Positions 1 to 5,856 of a stretch of DNA of 16,336 bases are shown piece by piece. Origin of the DNA: an uncultured Eubacteriales bacterium (lineage in GTDB: Bacteria; Bacillota; Clostridia; Monoglobales; Monoglobaceae). Made by a program: the position numbers and the translations under genes. Under the pieces are notes generated by a model. That model saw nothing but the letters and a program-made list of their open reading frames with translations. It did no database searches and was not told the origin of the DNA. The stretch's first letter is position 1, and the number at the start of each line of letters is the position of its first letter. The stretch is from positions 1 to 16,336 of the forward strand of contig URTH01000021.1 of the NCBI GenBank assembly GCA_900550775.1, given 5' to 3'.

Positions 1-125
1 TGGAGCTTCGTATGAAATGCGGTATCGGAAAATGCGGCCGCTGCAACATCGGAGACAAATACGTCTGCAAAGACGGCCCGGTATTTAGGTGTGATGAGGT
101 TGATGAATTACCTAATGAGTACTAA
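1..125 (+). CDS. FAD/NAD(P)-binding oxidoreductase subunit, 3' end only
   Basis: Only the last 40 codons are in the window (frame from base 3, stop TAA at 123–125). The visible tail carries four cysteines spaced C-x4-C-x2-C-x7-C within a segment beginning [11 protein letters not shown]. This is the C-terminal 2Fe-2S site of the ferredoxin-NADP-reductase-like electron-transfer subunits such as PyrK of dihydroorotate dehydrogenase B, AsrB of anaerobic sulfite reductase and the gamma subunit of sulfhydrogenases. In such proteins an FAD/NAD(P) domain precedes the cluster and feeds electrons from NAD(P)H to a partner. Here the partners are probably the iron-sulfur and flavoprotein genes that follow. 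The FAD and NAD domains are outside the window, so the exact subfamily cannot be fixed. The next gene starts 173 nt downstream, a long spacer for an operon. Confidence 0.75.
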   Translation, partial: ELRMKCGIGKCGRCNIGDKYVCKDGPVFRCDEVDELPNEY

Positions 126-184
126 GTTATAGATTGCATCTTAAGAAACTTTCAAATATATGCGCTGGTTATAGCCAGTACACA

Positions 185-267
185 GCCATGTGGAACAGCC
201 ATCTCGCTAAGATACCCATTTTAGGAGCGTTGCGACGGGCACGTGTGAGATGGCTGTTCCACATGGC
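185..267. repeat. Perfect 21-bp inverted repeat (long hairpin) in operon spacer
   Basis: Bases 185–205 and 247–267 are exact reverse complements (21 of 21), separated by 41 nt that may form a smaller CTAA/TTAG stem (207–210 with 221–224). The element fills the middle of the 173-nt spacer between the FNR-like gene and the iron-sulfur gene. A GTAC tetranucleotide occurs at 178–181 and again at 268–271, close to both ends, a possible but unconvincing target duplication. There is no T-tract, so it is not a standard terminator. It could be a miniature palindromic repeat element or an mRNA-stabilising hairpin. I see no second copy in this window. Confidence 0.85.
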
Positions 268-298
268 GTACGATTTGGATAAAAGAAAGGACACCAAC

Positions 299-976
299 AT
301 GGAAAATAATATGGTAAACGTATATTTTTTCGGTAAAAAATACAGCGTTCCCGGTGATCTGACCATTATGACAGCTATGGAATATGCCGGTTATACATTA
401 AAAAGAGGATGCGGCTGCAGACACGGATTCTGCGGTGCCTGCGCGACCATCTACAGGATCAAGGGACAGAATGAGCTGAAAACCTGTCTCGCCTGTCAGA
501 CACAGGTGCAGGAGGGAATGTATGTGGCAAGTATCCCGTTCTTCCCTACAGACAAGAGACTTTATAATATAGAAGATCTTAAGCCGAACCAGCAGGTAAT
601 GATGGAGCTTTATCCGGAGATCTACAGCTGCATCGGATGCAATGCCTGCACAAAGGCCTGTACACAGGACTTAAATGTCATGCAGTATATTGCATATGCT
701 CAGAGAGGCGAGCTTGAAAAATGTGCAGAGGAATCCTTTGACTGCGTAATGTGCGGCGTATGTTCCTCGCGCTGTCCGGCCGGGATTTCGCATCCGCAGG
801 TCGCAATGCTGGCACGCCGCCTGAACGGAAAGTATCTGGCACCAAAGACGCAGCACCTTGAAAACCGCGTCAAGGAGATCCAGGACGGCACCTTTACCGA
901 TCTGATTGAGGCGCTGATGGGCAAGCCGGTAGAGGAACTCAAAGAGCTGTATAACAACCGAGAAATCGAGAAGTAA
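299..976 (+). CDS. Ferredoxin-like iron-sulfur subunit (2Fe-2S plus two 4Fe-4S) of a fumarate-reductase-like complex
   Basis: Encodes 225 residues. The start ATG at 299 is chosen because AGAAAGGA lies 8 nt upstream; the open frame runs back to 134 but only through the inverted repeat. Residues 1–80 are a plant-type 2Fe-2S fold with C38, C40, C45, C48 and C63. Two 4Fe-4S motifs follow: C111-x2-C-x2-C-x3-C and C149-x2-C-x2-C-x3-C followed by PAG. The arrangement resembles the SdhB/FrdB electron-transfer subunit of succinate dehydrogenase/fumarate reductase, but with a complete second 4Fe-4S motif where the classical family carries a 3Fe-4S cluster. It lacks the CCG domain of thiol:fumarate reductase TfrB. 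Its likely role is to pass electrons from the upstream FNR-like flavoprotein to the flavoprotein encoded next. Its stop codon overlaps the next gene's ribosome binding site, which indicates tight coupling. Confidence 0.85.
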   Translation: MENNMVNVYFFGKKYSVPGDLTIMTAMEYAGYTLKRGCGCRHGFCGACATIYRIKGQNELKTCLACQTQVQEGMYVASIPFFPTDKRLYNIEDLKPNQQVMMELYPEIYSCIGCNACTKACTQDLNVMQYIAYAQRGELEKCAEESFDCVMCGVCSSRCPAGISHPQVAMLARRLNGKYLAPKTQHLENRVKEIQDGTFTDLIEALMGKPVEELKELYNNREIEK

Positions 977-990
977 GGAGGTTAACCACA

Positions 991-2598
991 ATGTATGCAC
1001 CCCAATTTCAAGAATCGTTAAGGGCTGTGGAGGCCGCGCGTGAGGCAAACATTGCCTATGAGCCGACCCGTATGACTGCAAAAGAAAAGGAAGACCTTCT
1101 TGCGGCGTATCATCCCGACTATAAAAAAGACGAATTTTCCACCCTCAAAATCGGACCGAACCGCGGCGACTCCGTGCCGCACGAGCTTTGCGAGATGCTG
1201 CAGGCAAAGAGCCGGATTCAGGCAGAGGATGTGGATTTAAGCGATGTGAAGTATGATGTCGATGTGTTAATCATCGGCGGCGGCGGCGCAGGCGCGTCCG
1301 CAGCAATCGAGGCTGACCGTGCCGGTGCAAAGACCATGATTGTTACCAAGCTGCGGATCGGCGATGCCAATACCATGATGGCAGAGGGCGGCATTCAGGC
1401 TGCCGATAAAGAGAACGATTCGCCGGCAATCCACTTTTTGGATGCCTTTGGCGGCGGCCACTTTGCCGCAAAGCGTGAGCTTTTGGCAAAGCTGGTTTGT
1501 GACGCACCGGAGGCAATTTTGTGGCTTAACGAGCTTGGCGTAGAGTTTGATAAGGCAGAGGACGGCACCATGATTACCACGCACGGCGGCGGTACCTCGC
1601 GCAAGAGAATGCACGCGGCAAAGGACTATTCCGGCGCCGAAATCATGCGTACCCTGCGCGATGAAGTGTTAAACCGCGGCATCCCGGTGGTGGACTTTAC
1701 GGCAGCGATCGAACTGATCTTAGACGAAAACGGAAAAGCAGCCGGTGCGGTACTTATGAATATGGAGACCAAGGAGCTGATGGTCGCAAAGGCCAAGACC
1801 GTGATTATTGCGACCGGCGGCGCCGGAAGAATGCATTATCAAGGCTTCCCGACCTCAAACCATTACGGCGCAACGGCAGACGGCCTGGTGCTGGGCTATC
1901 GGGTCGGCGCAAAGCTTTTGTATGCCGAGACACTTCAGTATCACCCGACCGGCGCGGCATTTCCGCAGCAGATTTTCGGCGCACTGGTGACCGAAAAGGT
2001 GCGTTCCTTAGGCGCAAAGCTGGTTAACCGTGACGGTAAGGTGTTTATGCATCCGCTGGAGACCCGTGACGTTGCGGCAGCATCCATTATCCGTGAATGC
2101 TCCGACCGCGCCGAGGGCGTTGACACCGGCAGCGGCCGGGCAGTATGGCTGGATACGCCGATGATTGAAGAAATCGGCGGCGAGGGCACGATTGAAAAGC
2201 GGATTCCGGCCATGATGCGGATGTTCATGAGCTATGGCATTGATATTAGGAAAGAGCCGATCCTGGTATACCCCACGCTGCACTACCAAAACGGCGGTTT
2301 GGATATTCGGGTTGACGGCATGACGACCAATGTGGAGAACCTGTATGTTGCCGGCGAGGCAGTCGGCGGTATCCACGGCCGGAACCGCCTGATGGGCAAC
2401 TCTTTGCTCGATATTATCGTGTTCGGCAGAAACGCCGGGATTCATGCGGCAGAGGCAGCCAAGGCAACCGAGGTTGGCACGCTGACCCTCTCCCATATCG
2501 CAAAATTTGACGCAGAGCGTTCCGCGGCCGGCATCGAAACCGACGCGGTATCGCCGAAGCTCTTGCCGAACTATACCGGCAAAAGAAGCGAAATCTAA
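991..2598 (+). CDS. Fumarate reductase/succinate dehydrogenase-type flavoprotein subunit
   Basis: Encodes 535 residues; start ATG at 991 with TAAGGAGGT immediately upstream, overlapping the preceding stop. After an unusual N-terminal extension of about 88 residues comes the FAD dinucleotide-binding motif GGGGAGASAA (96–105). The catalytic elements of the FrdA/SdhA/NadB family are visible: HPTG with H318, the arginine in TEKVRS (R338), HYQNGG with H431, and NRLMGNSLLDIIVFGR with R466. These support hydride transfer between FAD and fumarate or a closely related enoate. Where FrdA carries the histidine that binds FAD covalently (SHTVAAEGG-type motif), this protein has ANTMMAEGG, so N127 replaces it and the flavin is presumably non-covalent, as in L-aspartate oxidase and soluble fumarate reductases. 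The C-terminal helical domain of classical FrdA is largely missing. With the neighbouring iron-sulfur and FNR-like genes it fits a soluble NAD(P)H-linked reductase. The true substrate is inferred. Confidence 0.85.
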   Translation: MYAPQFQESLRAVEAAREANIAYEPTRMTAKEKEDLLAAYHPDYKKDEFSTLKIGPNRGDSVPHELCEMLQAKSRIQAEDVDLSDVKYDVDVLIIGGGGAGASAAIEADRAGAKTMIVTKLRIGDANTMMAEGGIQAADKENDSPAIHFLDAFGGGHFAAKRELLAKLVCDAPEAILWLNELGVEFDKAEDGTMITTHGGGTSRKRMHAAKDYSGAEIMRTLRDEVLNRGIPVVDFTAAIELILDENGKAAGAVLMNMETKELMVAKAKTVIIATGGAGRMHYQGFPTSNHYGATADGLVLGYRVGAKLLYAETLQYHPTGAAFPQQIFGALVTEKVRSLGAKLVNRDGKVFMHPLETRDVAAASIIRECSDRAEGVDTGSGRAVWLDTPMIEEIGGEGTIEKRIPAMMRMFMSYGIDIRKEPILVYPTLHYQNGGLDIRVDGMTTNVENLYVAGEAVGGIHGRNRLMGNSLLDIIVFGRNAGIHAAEAAKATEVGTLTLSHIAKFDAERSAAGIETDAVSPKLLPNYTGKRSEI

Positions 2599-2617
2599 CG
2601 GATTGTAATCGTAAAAT

Positions 2618-2645
2618 AAGAGGTGCCGCGGCTGCGGCGCCTCTT
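2618..2645 (+). terminator. GC-rich intercistronic hairpin, terminator-like without T-tract
   Basis: A 12-bp stem (2618–2629 with 2634–2645, one G·U pair) closes a GGCT tetraloop. It sits between the flavoprotein stop and the transporter start and is followed only by TTAG, so full termination is doubtful. It may lower downstream expression or stabilise the upstream mRNA end. Its core is shared with the hairpin after the transporter gene. Confidence 0.6.
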
Positions 2646-2671
2646 TAGAACGTTGAAAGAAGGTTTAACCA

Positions 2672-3934
2672 ATGCATTTATTTCATGGAGTGATTTCTCT
2701 GTCCGGCGTGTCGTTTTTGATTTTTTCCATTATGGCGATTGTATCGCTCGGTTATCTGCTGGGCAGAGTCACCATCAAGGGCGTCTCGCTGGGAACCGCC
2801 GGCGTGTTTGTCATTTCTCTGCTTTACGGCGCATTTTTTTATCAGAATCTGACCGATGCGCTCAAGAGTGCGGAGATTGCGTCAAACGGACTGAAAATTG
2901 TTGAAAACCTAGGTCTGGTATTTTTTGTGACCTCGGTCGGATTTATTGCAGGACCCAAGTTCTTTAAAAACTTAAAAAAGAATTTTAAGTCCTATATTCT
3001 CCTCGGCGCAGCTATTATTTTAACGGGCGGCGTGACCTGTGCCATCTGTTATTTTATCGGCCGCGGCAGTGCCAATAATCCGCAGGAGTTTATCGCGCTG
3101 ATGGACGGTTTGCTTTCCGGCTCTTTGACGACCACGCCGGGATTTTCTGCCGCTAAGGAGACGGTAAAGAATGTCTATGCCGCAACGCCGGAGCTTGCCA
3201 ATGAGTATGAGGCGGCCGTTACGGTAGGCTACGGCATTGCCTACTTGTTCGGTGTCATCGGCGTGGTGCTTTTTGTGCAGATCATGCCAAAGCTGGCGCA
3301 TGCCGATATGGATCTGGAGCGGAAAAAGCTGGCAAGCGTGGATCTTGGCACAGCAAAGACTAAGGCGGAAAACCTGATCGATATTGATGATATGGGTCTC
3401 GGCGCGTTCGGTATGGCCGCGCTGATCGGCCTTGTGGTCGGAAACATTAAGATTCCGCTGACCTCGGCCGGGCTTTCCGGCACCTGTTTCTCGCTCACCA
3501 CAACCGGCGGCGCGCTGATTACCGCCCTGGTGTTCGGACATTTTTCCCATGTCGGAAAAGTCAATATTATGCCGCCCAAAAAGACGCTGGAATGCCTCAG
3601 AGAGCTGGGGCTGATGATCTTTTTGATCGGTGCCGGTGTGGCCGGCGGCGCAAACTTTGTCAAGTACTTTAAGCCCATTTACTTCCTCTACGGTGCATTG
3701 ATGACCTTAATCCCGATGATTGTGGGTTATCTGATCGCAACCAAGGTGTTAAAGCTGAGCCTGCTGAACTCCTTGGGCTCCATCACCGGCGGCATGACCA
3801 GTACGCCGGCGCTCGGAACGCTGATTCATGTTGCCAAAACCGAGGATGTGGCTTCGGCTTATGCGGCGACCTATCCGATTGCGCTTTTAGCGGTGGTCTT
3901 GGTTTCGCAGTTTTTGATTGTCTTGTTTGGATAA
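2672..3934 (+). CDS. AspT/YidE/YbjL-family transporter lacking the central RCK region; putative dicarboxylate/succinate exporter
   Basis: Encodes 420 residues, largely hydrophobic with many predicted membrane helices. It shows the internal duplication typical of the aspartate:alanine exchanger family (TC 2.A.81): the signature GSLTTTPGFSAAKE (150–163) in the first half is echoed by GSITGGMTSTPALGTL (369–384) in the second. Family members such as AspT are around 540–560 residues because a soluble region with TrkA-C/RCK modules separates the halves. Here only a short charged linker (about 208–240) is present. Known members exchange aspartate for alanine (AspT) or export succinate (SucE of Corynebacterium glutamicum). 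Placed directly after a fumarate-reductase-like flavoprotein, export of succinate or exchange with a C4 acid is the natural inference. The start ATG at 2672 has an AGAAGGT Shine-Dalgarno 7 nt upstream. The substrate is unproven. Confidence 0.8.
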   Translation: MHLFHGVISLSGVSFLIFSIMAIVSLGYLLGRVTIKGVSLGTAGVFVISLLYGAFFYQNLTDALKSAEIASNGLKIVENLGLVFFVTSVGFIAGPKFFKNLKKNFKSYILLGAAIILTGGVTCAICYFIGRGSANNPQEFIALMDGLLSGSLTTTPGFSAAKETVKNVYAATPELANEYEAAVTVGYGIAYLFGVIGVVLFVQIMPKLAHADMDLERKKLASVDLGTAKTKAENLIDIDDMGLGAFGMAALIGLVVGNIKIPLTSAGLSGTCFSLTTTGGALITALVFGHFSHVGKVNIMPPKKTLECLRELGLMIFLIGAGVAGGANFVKYFKPIYFLYGALMTLIPMIVGYLIATKVLKLSLLNSLGSITGGMTSTPALGTLIHVAKTEDVASAYAATYPIALLAVVLVSQFLIVLFG

Positions 3935-3944
3935 AAAATAATAT

Positions 3945-3980
3945 TCTGCCGCCGCGGCTGCGGCGGCAGAGCGTGTTTTT
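3945..3980 (+). terminator. Rho-independent terminator of the redox–transport operon
   Basis: A perfect 11-bp GC stem (3945–3955 with 3960–3970) has the tetraloop GGCT and is followed by AGCGTGTTTTT; the T-run (3976–3980) lies 5 nt after the stem. It lies 10 nt after the transporter stop. It repeats the core of the 2618 hairpin. Confidence 0.75.
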
Positions 3981-4022
3981 GAAGGAATTTTAAAAAATAC
4001 CGAAAAAATTTGCAAGAAAGAC

Positions 4023-4050
4023 TTGCTTTTTTAAAAAAACATGGTATAAT
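4023..4050 (+). promoter_or_regulatory. Promoter of tRNA-Ser, extended -10
   Basis: TTGCTT (4023–4028) and TATAAT (4045–4050) are separated by 16 nt, with TGG directly before the -10 (extended -10). The spacer is a T6–A7 tract. The 30-nt block 4021–4050 matches the promoter at 10933–10962 in 25 of 30 positions. Confidence 0.85.
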
Positions 4051-4102
4051 AGTCTAGTGACTTTCGCCGGAGGCGATCTGTGGCGGAGGGAAAATAAAAT
4101 AG

Positions 4103-4194
4103 GGAGACGTATCGAAGTGGTCATAACGAGCACGATTGGAAATCGTGTTGTCGTGATGAGCGGCACGTGGGTTCAAATCCCACCGTCTCCGCCA
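4103..4194 (+). tRNA. tRNA-Ser (anticodon GGA)
   Basis: The acceptor stem GGAGACG (4103–4109) pairs with CGTCTCC (4184–4190), followed by discriminator G and an encoded CCA (4192–4194). The D arm contains AGTGGTCATAA. The anticodon stem CACGA/TCGTG holds the loop TTGGAAA with GGA at 4138–4140, which decodes UCC/UCU. A long class II variable arm (4148–4166) with a GTCG/CGGC stem and a T arm GTGGG-TTCAAAT-CCCAC complete the fold. The long variable arm and G discriminator are typical of tRNA-Ser. It is a single-gene transcription unit with a roughly 50-nt 5' leader containing a TCGCC/GGCGA hairpin (about 4064–4076). Confidence 0.97.
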
Positions 4195-4196
4195 CG

Positions 4197-4230
4197 TCGG
4201 AATGGACTTTGCTCCATTCCGATTTTTCTT
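4197..4230 (+). terminator. Terminator of tRNA-Ser
   Basis: A 10-bp perfect stem (4197–4206 with 4213–4222) and a 6-nt loop are followed by TTTTTCTT, two bases after the encoded CCA. Confidence 0.92.
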
Positions 4231-4270
4231 ATGTGAAAAATCCGTCATACGCTTCGTCATTCCTCCTCTT

Positions 4271-4408
4271 TCGCAAAAAGGCACGCTCGGCTTGCCTGCT
4301 TACTTGCAAGCGCGCTCGCTGACGGCGCACCGTCGCTACCACCTTTTTGCGAGTATGCCTGCGGCGAATATCTCCATGTGGCAAGCACAAAGTGTTTGCC
4401 AATTTTTT
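4271..4408 (+). other. Gene-free structured stretch: nested inverted repeats ending in an orphan terminator
   Basis: Between the tRNA terminator and the lipoprotein stop no convincing gene is seen. An 11-bp perfect inverted repeat (4271–4281 with 4342–4352) encloses about 60 nt containing smaller stems CTTGC/GCAAG and GACGG/CCGTC. Downstream, a 10-bp stem with one G·U pair (4379–4388 with 4392–4401) and an AAA loop is followed by ATTTTTT (4402–4408), a good intrinsic terminator for plus-strand transcription. No plus-strand gene precedes it apart from the already terminated tRNA. The layout suggests a repetitive structured element or a small RNA ended by this terminator. The minus-strand open frame at 4054–4284 is an antisense artefact over the tRNA. 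Confidence 0.5.
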
Positions 4409-4450
4409 ACTGATTCCTTATTCCCTATTCCTTAAATCCGATTCTTTCCG

Positions 4451-4846
4451 TTAGGGGTTACATCTTTTGCATGGGCGATATCCATGCTCCAGGATGATAT
4501 CCGGCGCATCGTGCAAGGATATTTTGTTTTCTTCGTTGATTTGTTCCACGGCCGGGCAGTCCGGTCTGTGGAATTTTTTTGTTCTTTGATTTCCGATATA
4601 GTAATGCGAGGTGTCCGAATCCATATTTTCCTTTTGTGTAGCGTTCGTATTTTGGGGAGAATCCGTTTCTTCCGGCGTTTCACTTTCCGTTGCTGGCGTT
4701 GACTCTTCCGCGGGTGCCCTCGACTCCGCCGGCGGTGGAACATTAGCAGTATTGATTGTAACAGGCGTTGTCTCGGTGCATCCGCAAAGAGTCATGGAGA
4801 AACAAATTGCCCATAATAAAAGTGTCATACGATATTTGGCTAACAT
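4451..4846 (-). CDS. Small secreted lipoprotein with C-terminal Ada-like zinc-binding domain
   Basis: Encodes 131 residues. The start at 4846 (ATG on the minus strand) is chosen for a GGAGGT Shine-Dalgarno 9 nt upstream; the frame stays open to 4951 without such a signal. A hydrophobic signal segment (7–22) ends in LCGC, a plausible lipobox with lipidated C23. Then comes a low-complexity Pro/Ser/Thr/Glu/Asn linker (24–80), typical of a surface tether. The C-terminal 50 residues begin HYYIGNQRTKKFH, carry C97, and end GYRPCKRCNP with C126 and C129. This matches the small Ada-type metal-binding domain seen at the C-termini of many Firmicute extracellular proteins, where three or four Cys/His residues bind zinc. 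No enzymatic domain is present, so its activity is unknown. It is divergent to the Xre regulator pair, which may control it. Confidence 0.8.
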   Translation of the reverse strand: MLAKYRMTLLLWAICFSMTLCGCTETTPVTINTANVPPPAESRAPAEESTPATESETPEETDSPQNTNATQKENMDSDTSHYYIGNQRTKKFHRPDCPAVEQINEENKISLHDAPDIILEHGYRPCKRCNP

Positions 4847-4876
4847 AATAAAATTACCTCCAAAGCATAATGCTAG

Positions 4877-4942
4877 TTGATATATTGAAATAAATATCAA
4901 ATATAAGAGTACAATAACATATAATATTGGATTAGTCAATAT
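4877..4942. promoter_or_regulatory. AT-rich divergent promoter region with two operator-like palindromes
   Basis: TTGATAT (4877–4883) and ATATCAA (4894–4900) form a perfect 7-bp inverted repeat with a 10-nt spacer. ATATTG (4924–4929) and CAATAT (4937–4942) form a 6-bp inverted repeat with a 7-nt spacer. On the minus strand TTGACT (4934–4939) and TATTGT (4911–4916), 17 nt apart, are a candidate promoter for the lipoprotein, and the second palindrome overlaps its -35. The location between the lipoprotein and the Xre regulators makes autoregulatory operators plausible but unproven. Confidence 0.4.
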
Positions 4943-5007
4943 AAAAGACAAATATAAATAGAGTATAGGAAGTTCCGTTTCGTTTATAATGATGCGGGTG
5001 ATGTTAT

Positions 5008-5316
5008 ATGGATGAAAAATTTGTTCGAGAGCGAATTACACAGCTGCGATTAAACAAGGGTGTGTCGGAGTATCAAATGAGTTATGATTTAGGGCATAGC
5101 AGAGGATATATCTATAACATATCCTCCGGGAAGTCCGTGCCGCCGCTTAAAGAACTCTTTGCAATCTGCGAATACTTTCATATTACGCCGAAAGAATTTT
5201 TTGATGAGGAAATCGAGAATCCGGTTTTAATCGAAAGATTAGTGGAGGAAGGCAAAAAGCTGGACGCAGATGCGCTGGAGAGTATCTTAGGTGTGATGAA
5301 GAATATGGAAAAATGA
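5008..5316 (+). CDS. Xre-family helix-turn-helix regulator, copy 1
   Basis: Encodes 102 residues. The N-terminal half is a cro/C1-type HTH: helices around 5–28, then LGHSRGYIYNISSGKS (28–43) as the turn and recognition helix. The C-terminal half ICEYFHITPKEFFDEE continues into a helical tail ending ALESILGVMKNMEK, probably a dimerisation segment. It starts at ATG 5008 behind a modest GGGTGAT. A -10-like TATAAT lies at 4985–4990 but no good -35 is evident, so transcription may be weak or activated. It is followed 45 nt later by a paralogue of the same length, and it is divergent from the lipoprotein. Likely a local transcriptional regulator; the target is unknown. Confidence 0.85.
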   Translation: MDEKFVRERITQLRLNKGVSEYQMSYDLGHSRGYIYNISSGKSVPPLKELFAICEYFHITPKEFFDEEIENPVLIERLVEEGKKLDADALESILGVMKNMEK

Positions 5317-5361
5317 TATACCGCAAAAATTATAGGATGTCGCTAGGAGTTGACAAGGAAA

Positions 5362-5670
5362 ATGGATGAGCAGTATATAAAGCAGAGAATTGCAAAATTG
5401 CGTACCGATCATGATATTTCCGCGCGAGAGCTAAGTTTACAATTGGGGCAGTCAACCGGATATATCAATACCATTGAAAATGGAAAATCGCTGCCGTCCA
5501 TGAAAATGTTTTTATACATCTGCGAATACTTTCATATTACACCGAAAGAGTTTTTCGATGAAGAAGTGGAATACCCTGTTTTGATCGAGAGAATGATTCA
5601 AGAGAGTAAAAAGCTGGACGCGGATGCGCTGGAAAGTATTTTAGGTGTGATGAAGAATATGGAAAAATAA
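5362..5670 (+). CDS. Xre-family helix-turn-helix regulator, copy 2 (tandem paralogue)
   Basis: Encodes 102 residues from ATG 5362, the start that aligns with copy 1 (MDEQYIKQRI versus MDEKFVRERI). The in-frame TTG at 5350 has no spacing to its AGGAG and would add four unmatched residues. By my hand alignment the last 50 residues are 44/50 identical to copy 1, while the first 52 are only about 21/52 identical. The recognition-helix region is LGQSTGYINTIENGKS here. A conserved oligomerisation half with a changed DNA-reading half suggests two specificities that could form homo- and heterodimers. Probably co-transcribed with copy 1. Confidence 0.85.
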   Translation: MDEQYIKQRIAKLRTDHDISARELSLQLGQSTGYINTIENGKSLPSMKMFLYICEYFHITPKEFFDEEVEYPVLIERMIQESKKLDADALESILGVMKNMEK

Positions 5671-5700
5671 GACGGCGTAGCGTTCTGTACTGTCTTTTAT
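5669..5700 (+). terminator. Weak terminator after the regulator pair
   Basis: A 7-bp stem AAGACGG/CTGTCTT (5669–5675 with 5690–5696, one G·U pair) has a 14-nt loop and is followed by TTATT. It overlaps the stop codon of the second regulator. Confidence 0.4.
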
Positions 5701-5789
5701 TATGCAAATACGACAAACAAACTGATCAATAATGCCAAAAGTTTGGTAAATGTTTTATCCGTGTTTTTTTGTGAAATGAGAAGAATGTA

Positions 5790-5818
5790 TTGACAAATCG
5801 GTGTATTTGCGGTAAAAT
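5790..5818 (+). promoter_or_regulatory. Promoter of the str ribosomal cluster
   Basis: TTGACA (5790–5795), a 17-nt spacer, and TAAAAT (5813–5818). It lies 38 nt ahead of the L7Ae-like start, so the cluster here begins with that gene rather than being transcribed from an adjacent rpoBC. Confidence 0.88.
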
Positions 5819-5856
5819 AATACGGTTCGCAGTGTAACGTGGAGGAGAATGCCAAG

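Noticed and set aside
134..298. N-terminal extension of the iron-sulfur subunit to an ATG at 134
   Set aside because: It would translate the perfect inverted repeat, has no Shine-Dalgarno, and the ATG at 299 has one and begins the conserved 2Fe-2S domain.
2623..2904. Plus-strand frame of 93 codons overlapping the transporter start
   Set aside because: It reads through the GC hairpin and the transporter in another frame, and has no conserved features.
4054..4284. Minus-strand open frame of 76 codons with a GAGGAGG-like site
   Set aside because: It runs antisense through the whole tRNA-Ser and its terminator; such frames over tRNAs are common artefacts.
4432..4743. Minus-strand basic open frame overlapping the lipoprotein gene
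   Set aside because: Shadow of the lipoprotein in another frame, without a start signal or recognisable domain.
5350..5379. TTGACA at 5350 with TATATA 18 nt on, read as a promoter, and TTG 5350 as a start codon
   Set aside because: The -10 would fall inside the second regulator gene, and ATG 5362 aligns with the paralogue; no separate downstream unit needs this promoter.
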